From assembly GCA_947446025.1 (NCBI GenBank), contig CANFEY010000003.1, positions 1-64,000 on the forward strand: 64,000 bases of DNA, given 5' to 3'. The notes beneath the pieces were generated by a model that did not search any database, was not told the origin of the DNA, and saw nothing but the letters and a program-made list of their open reading frames with translations. This stretch comes from Bryobacterales bacterium (GTDB lineage: Bacteria; Acidobacteriota; Terriglobia; Bryobacterales; Bryobacteraceae). A program made the translations under genes and the position numbers. This document shows, one piece after another, positions 1-8,651 of the stretch (position 1 is the first letter of the stretch; every line of letters begins with the position of its first letter).

Positions 1-53
1 CGCTTCTGCGCCTGCTTGAGCACCATCAACCGATCCCGGTCCTTCTGGCTCAT
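1..53 (-). CDS. partial transposase N-terminus, ISNCY-like
   Basis: The first 53 bases encode, on the minus strand, the first 17 residues of a protein starting MSQKDRDRLMVLKQAQKR and running off the left edge. This opening resembles the N-terminus of ISNCY-type transposases, where it precedes a helix-turn-helix. The upstream bases contain two imperfect copies of a TAGGAC-containing repeat, as expected near an insertion-sequence end. The assignment rests on a short N-terminal match only, so the family is uncertain; another HTH-type integrase or regulator is possible. Confidence 0.5.
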   Translation of the reverse strand, partial: MSQKDRDRLMVLKQAQK

Positions 54-99
54 AGGTAGAACTCCTGTGTTTTCCACCTCCCCAGCCTCTACCAGTCAA

Positions 100-145
100 T
101 AGGACTTTTCTAAATGGCACTAATAGGACATTCTCACGTGGCTGC
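100..145. repeat. two imperfect direct repeats at probable IS end
   Basis: Positions 100-120 and 124-145 are imperfect copies of each other: both begin TAGGAC, followed by a T-rich stretch, and both contain TGGC. They lie just outside the partial transposase start and just before the next gene, which fits transposase-binding repeats in an insertion-sequence end. The exact outer boundary cannot be fixed without the other end of the element. Confidence 0.4.
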
Positions 146-157
146 GACAGACTCATA

Positions 158-2008
158 ATGTTTTTGGTCATCGCCGCCTGCTGCCTGGCGCAACCCGGAA
201 TCATCTCCACCGTCATCGGCACCGGAACCGCGGGTGCAGCCGGAGATGGCGGACCAGGCCGTAGCGCCCAGCTAAATTCGCCTTACGGTGTGGCACTGGA
301 TTCCGCTGGCAATCTATACGTGGCAGACCGCGACAACGCCAAGATCCGCAGGCTTCTTGTTTCAACGGATTTCATGCAGACCATGGCAGGCTGCGGACTT
401 CCGACGGCATCGTGTGTGGATCAGACTCCGGGCCGGCTGGCGGGGGCAACGCTTATCTTCGCGCCGTGGGATGTGCTGCTAGATCGCACGGGCAGTTTCT
501 ACTTTTCAAATAGCGGGCGGCATCGTATTCAAAAGGTGACCAACCCAGGATTCATTCTGACGGACTATGCGGGCAGCGGCCCACCGGGGGTATCCTCGAG
601 CGGATTTTCCGGGGACGGGGGCCCAGCCACCAGCGCCAAACTCAGTAACCCGATCGGCATCGCCATCGACGCTGCGGGGAATGTTTACTTTTCTGATCGC
701 GACAATCAGCGAGTCCGCAGGATTGACACCGCAGGCATCATTACCACGGTGGCGGGTGCGGGTGCGCAGGGCTTCTCCGGCGATGGTGGTCCAGCGGTCA
801 ACGCACGCCTTTTTGCGCCTCATGGGCTCAGCGTGGACGCCGCCGGCAACCTTTACATCGCGGACACTACCAACAACCGCGTCCGCAAGGTCACGCCGGC
901 GGGAATCATAAGCACGGTGGCGGGAAACGGCAACGTCACTATTTCTGTCCTGAACAACCTGGGCGATGGGGGTCCGGCCACCAACGCCACGCTTACGCCC
1001 TGGGACGTGGAGGTGGATGGCGCGGGGAATCTCTACATCACCGATTGGTTCAACCATCGCATCCGCAAGGTGGATGGGGTCACCGGCATCATCACCACGA
1101 TCGCGGGCAACGGTGTAGGCGGCTACTCCGGCGACGGCGGCCCTGCAACCAGCGCGGCCATTAGCAGTCCCACCGGCCTGGCGCTCGACTTCCAGGGCAA
1201 CGTCTACTTTGCCGATAGCGGTAACCACCGTATCCGGAAGATTAACGCACCGCCCATCGGACTGCCGGTGATTCGCGGTACGAATCCGGTGATCCCTTCC
1301 TTCATGGGCAATGCGGGCTTTTCGTCCAATATGTACGTGGAAATCTACGGCTCGAATTTCGCGCGCTTCGCCCGCCTGTGGGGCGGTGCCGATTTCAACG
1401 GTCCTAACGCGCCGACTTCGCTGGACGGGGTGAGCGTTACGGTGAACAACAAGCCAGCGTTCATTTACTACGTGAGTCCGGGGCAGATCAACATCAACGT
1501 ACCGGAGGACACGGTCACCGGGTCTGTTGCGATTCAGGTCCGCACGCCGGAAGGAGTGAGCAATGCCGTCAGCGTCACGCGCTCGCGCCTTTCGCCCACG
1601 ATGTTGACGACGCCGGGTTTCAAGATCGGGACTAAGCAGTACGTGGTGGCACTGACCTCGAATTTCGCTTCTTACATTGGCCGACCGGGGATGTTGGCTG
1701 GCGTCTCGTTTGTTGCACCGCGACCTGGAGACACCGTGTTGATCTACGCGCTCGGGCTGGGTCCGACTGCGCCGGGGACGCAGGCAGGCGTGGCCGCGAG
1801 CCAGACGGCGAACGTCCTGCTGCCGCTGCAGGTCAAAATCGGCGATGTGGAAGCGAGCGTGCCCTTCAAGGGCCTGCTGCAAAGCACCATTGGTCTGTAT
1901 CAACTGAACGTCATCATTCCCAACGTCGCGGCCGGAGACCAGAAGATTGAACTCACGGTGGACGGCGTCAAGAATGAACAGGACCTGACGATTGTTGTCG
2001 GGCCCTAG
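158..2008 (+). CDS. secreted NHL-repeat protein with TIGR03437-like C-terminal domain
   Basis: The 616-residue product is probably exported and forms a beta-propeller. Residues about 14-370 hold six NHL-type units with the recurring pattern SGDGGPA ... AGNLYIAD ... N.RIRKV. Residues about 380-616 match the C-terminal domain widespread in Solibacter secreted proteins (YVSPGQININVP, VLIYALGLGPT, GLYQLNVIIP). The function of such proteins is unknown; NHL propellers usually bind proteins or carbohydrates. The N-terminus is odd: only about 11 hydrophobic residues (MFLVIAACCLAQ), no positive n-region and no Shine-Dalgarno sequence. The insertion-sequence end immediately upstream may have removed the original start. 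Its stop lies 3 bases from that of the convergent neighbour. Confidence 0.85.
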   Translation: MFLVIAACCLAQPGIISTVIGTGTAGAAGDGGPGRSAQLNSPYGVALDSAGNLYVADRDNAKIRRLLVSTDFMQTMAGCGLPTASCVDQTPGRLAGATLIFAPWDVLLDRTGSFYFSNSGRHRIQKVTNPGFILTDYAGSGPPGVSSSGFSGDGGPATSAKLSNPIGIAIDAAGNVYFSDRDNQRVRRIDTAGIITTVAGAGAQGFSGDGGPAVNARLFAPHGLSVDAAGNLYIADTTNNRVRKVTPAGIISTVAGNGNVTISVLNNLGDGGPATNATLTPWDVEVDGAGNLYITDWFNHRIRKVDGVTGIITTIAGNGVGGYSGDGGPATSAAISSPTGLALDFQGNVYFADSGNHRIRKINAPPIGLPVIRGTNPVIPSFMGNAGFSSNMYVEIYGSNFARFARLWGGADFNGPNAPTSLDGVSVTVNNKPAFIYYVSPGQININVPEDTVTGSVAIQVRTPEGVSNAVSVTRSRLSPTMLTTPGFKIGTKQYVVALTSNFASYIGRPGMLAGVSFVAPRPGDTVLIYALGLGPTAPGTQAGVAASQTANVLLPLQVKIGDVEASVPFKGLLQSTIGLYQLNVIIPNVAAGDQKIELTVDGVKNEQDLTIVVGP

Positions 2009-2011
2009 CGC

Positions 2012-4318
2012 TTACTGGAAACGGGCAAGCACCACGTTGGCGGCAATGCCGTCGACAATCAGCCGGATCTCCGCGTTCGCCACGCCCGCCACGGTGAGCG
2101 GCACGCGGACGTTCACTTGGTCCAGCGCGGGAAACGTTCCTTGGGGACCGGCGTAGAGCACCTCCACCTGCGAACCGGCCACGCTGGCGAATACGGTGGC
2201 GTTGGTACGACCCCGAATGCCGGTGCCGTACAAAACCAGGTAGATCTCCGTTCCCGGACGCACGGGGATGGGGCCGTCGGCCACGGTGAGCGTGATGATC
2301 GATTTATCGGCATTCACGATGAGTGCCTGCGCGGCGGCGGGTCCTTGACCGGTGCCGTTCGAGCTGAACAAGCCAGCCGCGGATGCGGTGATGTTTACCT
2401 GGAACTCGGCCACGCCGTTCGGCGTGGTTACGCTGACGGTTGCTGCTCCCCGGAATGTGGTGTCGGGCACGATGAAATTGATCTGTGTCGCGCCCGCGAA
2501 GATGATTTGCGGCGTGTGGGAGACACCCGCGGAATCGCGCAGCCGGACCGTCGCGTTCTCCATGCGCACGCCGAAGATCACCGCGTAGGAGGCCGGGGCC
2601 AGTGCGCCTACGGCGTAGGAAGCCGCATTCGCCACCGCTTCCACGCGCGGCCCGGTAATGATAATCGGTAATACCGTGAACGTCCGCACAACGGACGGGG
2701 CTGCGGGGAACGTCGTGTTCCCGGCTTGCGAGCCCGTGATGGAACATTGTCCCGTGGCCACCAGCGTCACTGAGATGCCGCTGACCGTACACACGGTGGA
2801 AGGACTCGCGCTGAAGGTAACGGTCAAGCCCGAAGACGCCGTGGCGGACAGCGTGAACGGAGAGGCATCCAGAGCCCTGTCCGCCAGCGCCGCGAAGTTG
2901 ATAGTCTGGGTATTGCGGGCGATGGTGAGGGTGCGCTGCAGAATCGGCGCCTGCGAATACGTCTGGTCCCCCGGCTGCAACGCGAGCACGGTAGAGGTTC
3001 CCAACGCCACCGGCGTGACGATCCCCTTCGAGACGGTGCATACCAGATTCGTGATTCCCGCGAGCGCGACAGGCAACCCGGAAGTGGCCGTCGCCGTGAG
3101 CGTCAGCGGACCCTCACTGAGGCTTCGGTCAGCAGGTTGCGCGAACTCGATCGTCTGCGAGCGCAAAGTGGGCGGACGCGGCACGGCATTCTGGAGCACG
3201 CGCAGCTGGGCTGCCGTGCCCTCGCCAATCAAAAGGTCCTGGCGGCGGTCAGCATTGAAGTCGCCCACCTCCAGCACCGGCGTCACTCCGCCGAATGCGA
3301 AGGGACTGCCCGATGGAGTGATGAACCCACCTCCGCCATTGCCGAACGCCACATGCAGCTCATTGTCCCTGGCGACCACGAAATCCATACGCCCATCCAA
3401 GTCGAAATCCGCTGCCGCAATGGCGGACGGATTGGCGCCGAACGGCATCGACGCCGACCCTTGCGGCACCAGCACGCCGCCCGAATTCAACCACAGCGTA
3501 ACTTGATCGCGCAGGTACCCGAACATGATGACGTCGGGATTCGAGTCACTGTTGAAGTCCGCCACCGCCATGCGCGGATTCGGTCGCAGCAACGGAGGCT
3601 GGTTGCCCATGGTGGCCGTCGCCGTGAACGAGCCCCGCCCATCGCCCATCGCCGTGGCCAGCCCGACGCCGGAGGCATGCGTGACGGCGAGCAGCAGGTC
3701 CAGCTTGCGGTCGCCGTTCAGATCCACGGCCTGCATGTCTCCGAATAGCGATGCGTTCGGCACAGGGATGGTGATGGGAGCGGAAAGCAGGCTAACGGCC
3801 ATGTCGCCCCGCCCGTTGCCGCGCAGCAGAGAGATAGTGGACACGCCTGCGGGATTGGTGGAGACGAACGCCAGGTCCAGATTACCGTCCTGATCAAAGT
3901 CCCCTGCGGCGGCGGCGCGCGGCAGAATCTGCAACACCGTGGCGGGACGCACAGTGAAGGTGCCCGTGCCCGTTCCCAGCAGCACGCGCACCGTGGGTTC
4001 GGCGAAGAGCGCGGATGCCAGAATCGCCAGGTCGGTCTTACCGTCGTTATCGAAGTCTCCCGGCAGCATGGTGATCGGCGTGTCGATGAGAGAAGGCGGA
4101 TTCGGCGCAGTGAACGTCCCGTCGCCCACGCCGAAGGCCACGGTGAGCTGGCCCGTGAGCGCGGCCCCGCGAGCCAGGTCCAAGCGCCCGTCCAGGTTGA
4201 AGTCGGCAACGGCGTACACCGTGCTGGAGCCTAACGGCGCGGTCCCCCCGAGCGTGAAGAGCTGCCCGTAGGCCGAGGCCGTAGCGAGCAGGAGCGCGAA
4301 GAGTAAGCGGCGAAGCAT
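2012..4318 (-). CDS. secreted FG-GAP/VCBS-repeat protein with Ig-like repeats and TIGR03437-like domain
   Basis: The 768-residue product starts with a clear signal peptide (MLRRLLFALLLATASAYGQ). Residues about 20-380 contain repeated FG-GAP/VCBS calcium-binding-like units (VADFNLDGRLDLA, GDFDNDGKTDLAI, DFDLDGRMDFVVA), which fold as a propeller in known families. Residues about 385-555 hold two repeats of the type QTI.FA...DR.L......L.ATA.SGL, typical of Ig-like bacterial surface repeats. Residues about 560-768 are the Solibacter-type C-terminal domain also present in the convergent neighbour. A surface adhesion or polymer-binding role is inference only. Confidence 0.88.
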   Translation of the reverse strand: MLRRLLFALLLATASAYGQLFTLGGTAPLGSSTVYAVADFNLDGRLDLARGAALTGQLTVAFGVGDGTFTAPNPPSLIDTPITMLPGDFDNDGKTDLAILASALFAEPTVRVLLGTGTGTFTVRPATVLQILPRAAAAGDFDQDGNLDLAFVSTNPAGVSTISLLRGNGRGDMAVSLLSAPITIPVPNASLFGDMQAVDLNGDRKLDLLLAVTHASGVGLATAMGDGRGSFTATATMGNQPPLLRPNPRMAVADFNSDSNPDVIMFGYLRDQVTLWLNSGGVLVPQGSASMPFGANPSAIAAADFDLDGRMDFVVARDNELHVAFGNGGGGFITPSGSPFAFGGVTPVLEVGDFNADRRQDLLIGEGTAAQLRVLQNAVPRPPTLRSQTIEFAQPADRSLSEGPLTLTATATSGLPVALAGITNLVCTVSKGIVTPVALGTSTVLALQPGDQTYSQAPILQRTLTIARNTQTINFAALADRALDASPFTLSATASSGLTVTFSASPSTVCTVSGISVTLVATGQCSITGSQAGNTTFPAAPSVVRTFTVLPIIITGPRVEAVANAASYAVGALAPASYAVIFGVRMENATVRLRDSAGVSHTPQIIFAGATQINFIVPDTTFRGAATVSVTTPNGVAEFQVNITASAAGLFSSNGTGQGPAAAQALIVNADKSIITLTVADGPIPVRPGTEIYLVLYGTGIRGRTNATVFASVAGSQVEVLYAGPQGTFPALDQVNVRVPLTVAGVANAEIRLIVDGIAANVVLARFQ

Positions 4319-4362
4319 GGTTCCTTCATGATAGTCCGGCGCGAGGGATCGTTACTGCGGGC

Positions 4363-4401
4363 AAAGAAAAAGCGCCGGAAGAGGGTGAACTCTTCCGGCG
4401 C
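4363..4401 (-). terminator. intrinsic terminator of the formaldehyde dehydrogenase unit
   Basis: A perfect 12-bp stem lies at 4372-4383 and 4390-4401 with a 6-base loop. Read on the minus strand, it is followed by TTTTTCTTT (4371-4363). It sits 20 bases after the stop codon of the dehydrogenase gene, so it most likely ends that transcript. Confidence 0.85.
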
Positions 4402-4421
4402 CGGTACTGCGGTGAAACGAA

Positions 4422-5633
4422 CTACTTGGTCATGCCGTGCGGGTCAATGATGAACTTCTTGGCCGCGCCCTTGTCGAAGTCCTTGTAGCCTTGCGGGGCG
4501 TCGTCCAAGGAAATGATGGTAGCGTTGACGGCCTTCGCGGGGAAGACCTTCTCGTACAGAATCGCGTTCATCAGGTTGCGGTTGTAGCGCAACACGGGGC
4601 ACTGGCCGGTGTGGAAGGAGCACGACTTCGCCCAACCCAGACCGATGCGCAGGCTGAGCGCGCCGATCTTGGCATTCGCATCCACGCCGCCGGGATCGCC
4701 GGTCACGTACAGGCCGGGGATACCGATGGAACCACCCGCGCGGGCGATTTCCTGCAGCGCGTTCAGCACGGTGGCCGGACGCTCGACACCGGCGTCACCG
4801 CCGTGGCCGCGGGCTTCGAAGCCCACGCAATCGACGGCGCAGTCGACAACCGGCTCGCCGAGGATCTGTTCGATGGCGGCACCAAGATCCGGGACCTTGC
4901 TGACGTCGATGGTCTCGCAACCGAAGCTGCGGGCCTGCGCCAAACGCTCGGGGATCATGTCACCGACGATGACGACGGCGGCGCCCAACAACTGCGCACC
5001 GGCGGCGGCGGCCAGACCCACGGGTCCAGCGCCCGCGATGTAGACCGTCGAACCAGGCTTCACGCCCGCTTGCACGCAACCGTGGAAGCCGGTCGGGAAG
5101 ATGTCGGAGAGCAAGGTAAGATCCTTGATCTTCGCCATCGCCCGTTCCTTGTTCGGGAACTTGATGAGGTTGAAGTCGGCGTAGGGGACCATGACGTACT
5201 CCGCCTGTCCGCCCACCCAGCCGCCCATGTCGACGTAGCCATAGGCTGCGCCGGGACGCGCGGGATTCACGGTCAAGCAGATGCCGGTCAAGCCTTCGCG
5301 GCAATTGCGGCAACGGCCGCAGGCGATATTGAACGGCACGGTGCAGATGTCACCGATGTCCACCATCTCCACGTCGCTACCCTTTTCGATGATCTGGCCG
5401 GTGATTTCGTGACCCAGGATCAAACCCTGCGGAGCCGTTGTACGCCCGCGCACCATGTGCTGGTCGGAACCGCAGATGTTGGTCGTGACGATCTTCAGGA
5501 TGACGCCATGCGGGGCATCTTTGCCGCCGAACGGATCAGTCTCGCTCTTAGGCATTCTCAGTTTCGGGTACGGGATCGATTGGATCGCGACCTCACCCGG
5601 TTTAATGTAAGCTACTCCACGATTGGTTGCCAT
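4422..5633 (-). CDS. fdhA: glutathione-independent formaldehyde dehydrogenase, zinc-dependent
   Basis: This 403-residue member of the medium-chain zinc alcohol dehydrogenase family matches the bacterial glutathione-independent formaldehyde dehydrogenases in length and motifs. Visible motifs are the catalytic-zinc region (TTNICGSDQH, GHEITG), the structural-zinc cysteines (CGRCRNCREGLTGIC), the NAD-binding glycine motif GAGPVGLAA, and the conserved VDCVGFEARGHG. It would oxidise formaldehyde to formate with bound NAD in the cytoplasm. The start has a good ribosome site (AAGGAGA, 5 bases before ATG). It lies 33 bases downstream of the HbpS/GlcG-like gene, so the two are probably one transcript, ended by the hairpin at 4372-4401. 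Confidence 0.92.
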   Translation of the reverse strand: MATNRGVAYIKPGEVAIQSIPYPKLRMPKSETDPFGGKDAPHGVILKIVTTNICGSDQHMVRGRTTAPQGLILGHEITGQIIEKGSDVEMVDIGDICTVPFNIACGRCRNCREGLTGICLTVNPARPGAAYGYVDMGGWVGGQAEYVMVPYADFNLIKFPNKERAMAKIKDLTLLSDIFPTGFHGCVQAGVKPGSTVYIAGAGPVGLAAAAGAQLLGAAVVIVGDMIPERLAQARSFGCETIDVSKVPDLGAAIEQILGEPVVDCAVDCVGFEARGHGGDAGVERPATVLNALQEIARAGGSIGIPGLYVTGDPGGVDANAKIGALSLRIGLGWAKSCSFHTGQCPVLRYNRNLMNAILYEKVFPAKAVNATIISLDDAPQGYKDFDKGAAKKFIIDPHGMTK

Positions 5634-5666
5634 ATTGTCTCTCCTTACGTTATCTAGCGAGTTGCA

Positions 5667-6062
5667 CTAAAACGCCGCGGCGCCCGCTTCCGCCACTGCG
5701 TGATCTTGGTCTCCGGAACCGCCGCTGACGCCGATGGCACCCACGACCTTTCCGTCCTTCTTCAGCGGAATACCGCCGGCAAAGATCATGATTTTTCCGT
5801 TGTTCGACGCATGGATGCCGAAGAACTGGCCGCCGGACTGCGAATGCGTGGCGAGGTCCTTGGTCTGAATGTCGAAAGCGCGGGAGGTGTAGGCTTTCTT
5901 CTGCGAGATATCGATGCTGCCGATCCACGCGTTGTCCATGCGCACGTGCGCGACGATATTGCCGCCGCCGTCGGCGATCGCAATGTTCATCGGTTGGCCG
6001 ATCTCCGCGGCCTTCTTTTCCGCCGCAGCAATCACTCTACGGGCATCTGCAAGTGTAACCAT
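5667..6062 (-). CDS. HbpS/GlcG-family (DUF336-like) protein
   Basis: The 131-residue product has the features of the HbpS/GlcG family: an N-terminal helix (LADARRVIAAAEKKAAE), the IAIADGGGNIVAHVRMD segment, and a glycine-rich C-terminus (GAIGVSGGSGDQD). Some members bind haem or corrinoid, others are encoded with glycolate or alcohol oxidation genes; the ligand here is unknown. No signal peptide is visible, so it should be cytoplasmic. It precedes the formaldehyde dehydrogenase by 33 bases, which suggests an accessory role in aldehyde or diol metabolism (inference). A GGAG motif 8 bases before the ATG supports the start. Confidence 0.85.
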   Translation of the reverse strand: MVTLADARRVIAAAEKKAAEIGQPMNIAIADGGGNIVAHVRMDNAWIGSIDISQKKAYTSRAFDIQTKDLATHSQSGGQFFGIHASNNGKIMIFAGGIPLKKDGKVVGAIGVSGGSGDQDHAVAEAGAAAF

Positions 6063-6180
6063 GATGTGTTCTCCATTCTCCTGGAATCAGTGTGGGCTTT
6101 ACCGCTCCAGAATTATAGCTCAAACGGAGGGGCGCGCTCGACTGAAAAAACACCTAGGAGTCAAATGTTCCAATGGCGTA

Positions 6181-6897
6181 TTACAGCCCCATGATTTTTA
6201 AGAGTAGGCCAGCAAGAATTGCTCCCGCGAAGCCGCCTAGGACCGGGACTGTGATGCCGTAGCCGAAGTTGGAATCGCCCTTGCCGGGGATAGGCAGGAT
6301 GGCGTGCGCGATGCGGGGGCCCAGGTCGCGGGCGGGGTTGATGGCGAATCCGGTGGTACCGCCCAAGCCTGCGCCGATGCCCCAAACCAGCAAGCCGATG
6401 AGCAACTGCGTGACGCCAGCGGCGGGCGCGGCTTTCACGATGCACACGATGCCGAAGACCAGGACCAGAGTGCCGAGCGCTTCGCTGATGAAGTTGGCTA
6501 CCGTGTTCGGGATGGCGCCGCCTGTGGAGAAGCAAGCGAGTTTGCCACCCGCGTCGGGAGTTTCAGCCCAGTGGGGCATGAAGTGCAGCCAAACCAGCAT
6601 GGCACCCACCAGCGCACCGAGCGTTTGCGCCACCAGGAACGGCAGGAAATTCGAGAAGTCGCCGGAGTTCACGGCCAGCGCGAGCGTAACTGCAGGGTTG
6701 ATGTGCGCTCCCGGGCTGCCGCAGGCTTGCGCGACGAAGATTCCCGCCACCACGGCCAATCCGAAGCCGGAGATGATGACGGGCCAGCCGGAGTTGTTGC
6801 CCAGAGTCTTTTTCAATACGACGTTGGCCACAGTGCCATTGCCGATGAGCACCAATACAAGGGTGCCCATAAATTCGCCGATTAGATTCGGGTCCAT
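6181..6897 (-). CDS. MIP-family channel (aquaporin/glycerol facilitator-like)
   Basis: This 238-residue integral membrane protein has the two half-helix pore motifs of the MIP family, NPA in AHINPAVTL and NPARD in FAINPARDLGPR. The Asp after the second NPAR and the overall length fit the glyceroporin (GlpF) branch better than strict water channels, but substrate cannot be settled by eye. Six membrane spans are expected in the inner membrane. The start has GGAG upstream. It is 118 bases upstream of the HbpS/GlcG-like gene on the same strand with no obvious terminator between, so a shared transcript with the formaldehyde dehydrogenase is possible. Confidence 0.9.
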   Translation of the reverse strand: MDPNLIGEFMGTLVLVLIGNGTVANVVLKKTLGNNSGWPVIISGFGLAVVAGIFVAQACGSPGAHINPAVTLALAVNSGDFSNFLPFLVAQTLGALVGAMLVWLHFMPHWAETPDAGGKLACFSTGGAIPNTVANFISEALGTLVLVFGIVCIVKAAPAAGVTQLLIGLLVWGIGAGLGGTTGFAINPARDLGPRIAHAILPIPGKGDSNFGYGITVPVLGGFAGAILAGLLLKIMGL

Positions 6898-6964
6898 AAA
6901 TTCTCCTTCGTGAAACGCAGGTTTTCGAGTTTACACGATGGAGGCGGGGCGAAGCAATCAGTGT

Positions 6965-6970
6965 TAGGCT
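6965..6970 (+). promoter_or_regulatory. putative leaderless -10 element (TAGGCT) for VOC gene
   Basis: TAGGCT matches the TANNNT -10 core and ends 7 bases before the ATG at 6978. No Shine-Dalgarno sequence precedes that ATG, so transcription would start at or next to the start codon. Confidence 0.4.
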
Positions 6971-6977
6971 AGCGGAC

Positions 6978-7736
6978 ATGAGACCCGTACTCTTATCCGG
7001 ATTGTTGGCGATTTCCGCCGCGGCGCAAGTACCCGCGTTCAATACCGCGGGGGTCACCATGGGGCACCACCACATCATGGTTCCTGACGTCGCGGCGCAG
7101 AAGAAAGTCTGGGTGGATGTACTGGGGGGCCAGCTCTCCGGCAACACGCCGCTGGAGTTCGTCAAGTTTCCGGGGGTGTTTCTAATCCTCTCTCAAGGCA
7201 ACACCACGCAGGGCAGCGAGGGTTCGGCGCTGGATCACTTTGCGTTCTCCGTGAAGGATTATGACGGCACCAAGGCCAAACTGGCGGCTGCGGGCGCGAC
7301 CATCGCGCGCGAAGTTGCCGGCCCGCCGCGCGAGTTCGCGGCGATGTTGCCCGGCGGCGTCAAGGTGGAGTTCTACGAGGACACCGCCCTCCCCACGCCC
7401 ATCGCCCACCACCACTTGCATTTCCGTACCACGGACGTGGAGGCGCAGCGGGCGTGGTGGACGAAAGCATTCGGCGCGGAGAGCAAGCAGGAAGGCAACC
7501 GCACGGTGACCACCCTCCCCGGCGCGACGCTGAGCTTCACGCGTGTGGATACGGCTGCCCCGAAGACGCAGGGCCGGGCTCTAGATCACACCGGTGTCAA
7601 CGTTAAGAACGTGGCGGAGTATTGCACCAAGCTGGCGGGGCTCGGGATCACATGTGAGCGCACGGGGAACATCGCCATGGTGACGGACCCCGCGGGCGTG
7701 CGTGTGGAGATCAACCAGGGCTTGGAGTCCCGGTAA
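6978..7736 (+). CDS. secreted VOC (glyoxalase/dioxygenase fold) protein
   Basis: The 252-residue product starts with a short signal peptide (MRPVLLSGLLAISAAAQ), followed by two vicinal-oxygen-chelate modules: residues about 30-130 (MGHHHIMVPD, LDHFAFSVKD, VEFYED) and about 135-250 (HHHLHFRTTD, LDHTGVNVKN, VEINQG). His and Glu residues at the usual metal positions are present, so a metal-dependent activity is possible. Export to the periplasm is unusual for glyoxalase I, so a lyase, dioxygenase or resistance-type role is equally possible; the substrate is unknown. It is a single gene convergent with the GNAT gene (2 bases between stops). Confidence 0.85.
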   Translation: MRPVLLSGLLAISAAAQVPAFNTAGVTMGHHHIMVPDVAAQKKVWVDVLGGQLSGNTPLEFVKFPGVFLILSQGNTTQGSEGSALDHFAFSVKDYDGTKAKLAAAGATIAREVAGPPREFAAMLPGGVKVEFYEDTALPTPIAHHHLHFRTTDVEAQRAWWTKAFGAESKQEGNRTVTTLPGATLSFTRVDTAAPKTQGRALDHTGVNVKNVAEYCTKLAGLGITCERTGNIAMVTDPAGVRVEINQGLESR

Positions 7737-7738
7737 TC

Positions 7739-8206
7739 TTAGCTTGCGTAGAAGCGGAAGAACCTCCACGTTCGTCCGTCGACTTGCTGGTCGTCAGCGC
7801 GGAAGGTACCGCCTGAGGAGCGCGAAATCGCGGACTCCCAGAATGCGACCGCTCCTGTGTTGGCGGTTAGGACGCGCACCAGCCAGTCGCCAGGATGTTG
7901 GCTCCACACGAATGCCGCCAACTGCTGCCCCGCTCCCTGGCGGTGGAACTCAGGCAGGACGAAGAACTCATGGACTTCCAGGACCGCGGCCCACTTCGGG
8001 GCGGGACCGGTCAGAGCGAAGCCGATGGGCGTACCGTCCAGGGAGGCCAAATACACGTGGTTCCCGGTGGCCCATATGTGCGCGTCGTCGTAGGCGGTGG
8101 CCGCTTCGAACTCGAACCACTCGGCCATGACGTCCAGATAGCGCGCGAAGAGCGCACGCAAGATAGGATCGGCTTCGGGCCCGGCTTTCCAGATCGAGAG
8201 CTTCAA
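7739..8206 (-). CDS. GNAT-family N-acetyltransferase
   Basis: The 155-residue product fits the GNAT fold: the acetyl-CoA loop region is visible as VLEVHEFFVLPEFHRQGAGQQL, with the R/Q-x-x-G-x-G/A signature, and an acceptor region VRVLTANTGAVAFWES. The substrate is unknown. I chose the TTG at 8206 because it overlaps the stop codon of the upstream gene (TTGA), giving translational coupling. An earlier ATG at 8419 would add about 71 Arg-rich residues that read antisense-like and overlap the upstream gene completely. Confidence 0.75.
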   Translation of the reverse strand: MKLSIWKAGPEADPILRALFARYLDVMAEWFEFEAATAYDDAHIWATGNHVYLASLDGTPIGFALTGPAPKWAAVLEVHEFFVLPEFHRQGAGQQLAAFVWSQHPGDWLVRVLTANTGAVAFWESAISRSSGGTFRADDQQVDGRTWRFFRFYAS

Positions 8207-8610
8207 AGCGCGCGCATACGGTTGTTGCGCGGATTTTCTTCCACCTCCGCGAGTCCGAGTTTCTTGAGCAGCGGAGGCAGGTACATCCCGAAGCGCCCGC
8301 GGAAGCCTTTCTTCAAGCCGTACCAGCCGCCCACCGGATTCATAGACGAGCGGCCCCACGCCTCGACGGTGCCTTCGGCGGCGGGCTTCTGCTCGTCGGC
8401 GCTGCCGAGCAGCATCCAATCGCCATGCGCCTTCAGCATCACGTGCAGGTCTTCGATGCAGCGCAGGTGGTAGCGCAGTTGCGTTGAGCCTACTTGCACC
8501 ACCAGCGCGGGCGGCTGGGATGCTTCGTCTTTGTAGGCCTCAAACTCGGATGTGCCGGGTGGCGTTTTCAGTTTCCACGGATTCTCTTTTGTTCCTGCTT
8601 TGGCTGCCAT
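8203..8610 (-). CDS. conserved cytoplasmic protein, DUF6855-like
   Basis: The 135-residue protein begins MAAKAGTKENPWKLKTPPGT and contains recurring blocks familiar from a small conserved family of unknown function (LRYHLRCIEDLHVMLKAHGDW, GTVEAWGRS, GGWYGLKKGFRGRFG). The DUF6855 label is from memory and not checked. No signal peptide or membrane segment is present. A strong ribosome site (GGAGGAAAGT before ATG) supports the start. The downstream GNAT is coupled by a TTGA overlap, so the two may work together. Confidence 0.75.
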   Translation of the reverse strand: MAAKAGTKENPWKLKTPPGTSEFEAYKDEASQPPALVVQVGSTQLRYHLRCIEDLHVMLKAHGDWMLLGSADEQKPAAEGTVEAWGRSSMNPVGGWYGLKKGFRGRFGMYLPPLLKKLGLAEVEENPRNNRMRAL

Positions 8611-8651
8611 ACTTTCCTCCGGAGCCTCTAATATCGCATGGGATCGCCGCC

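Noticed and set aside
4437-5657. Long open frame antisense to the formaldehyde dehydrogenase gene
   Set aside because: It mirrors the codon structure of a well-supported gene in GC-rich DNA, shows no recognisable domain and has an Ala/Arg/Gly-biased composition. Similar long antisense frames opposite the NHL gene (506-1903) and nasA (13091-14359) were rejected for the same reason.
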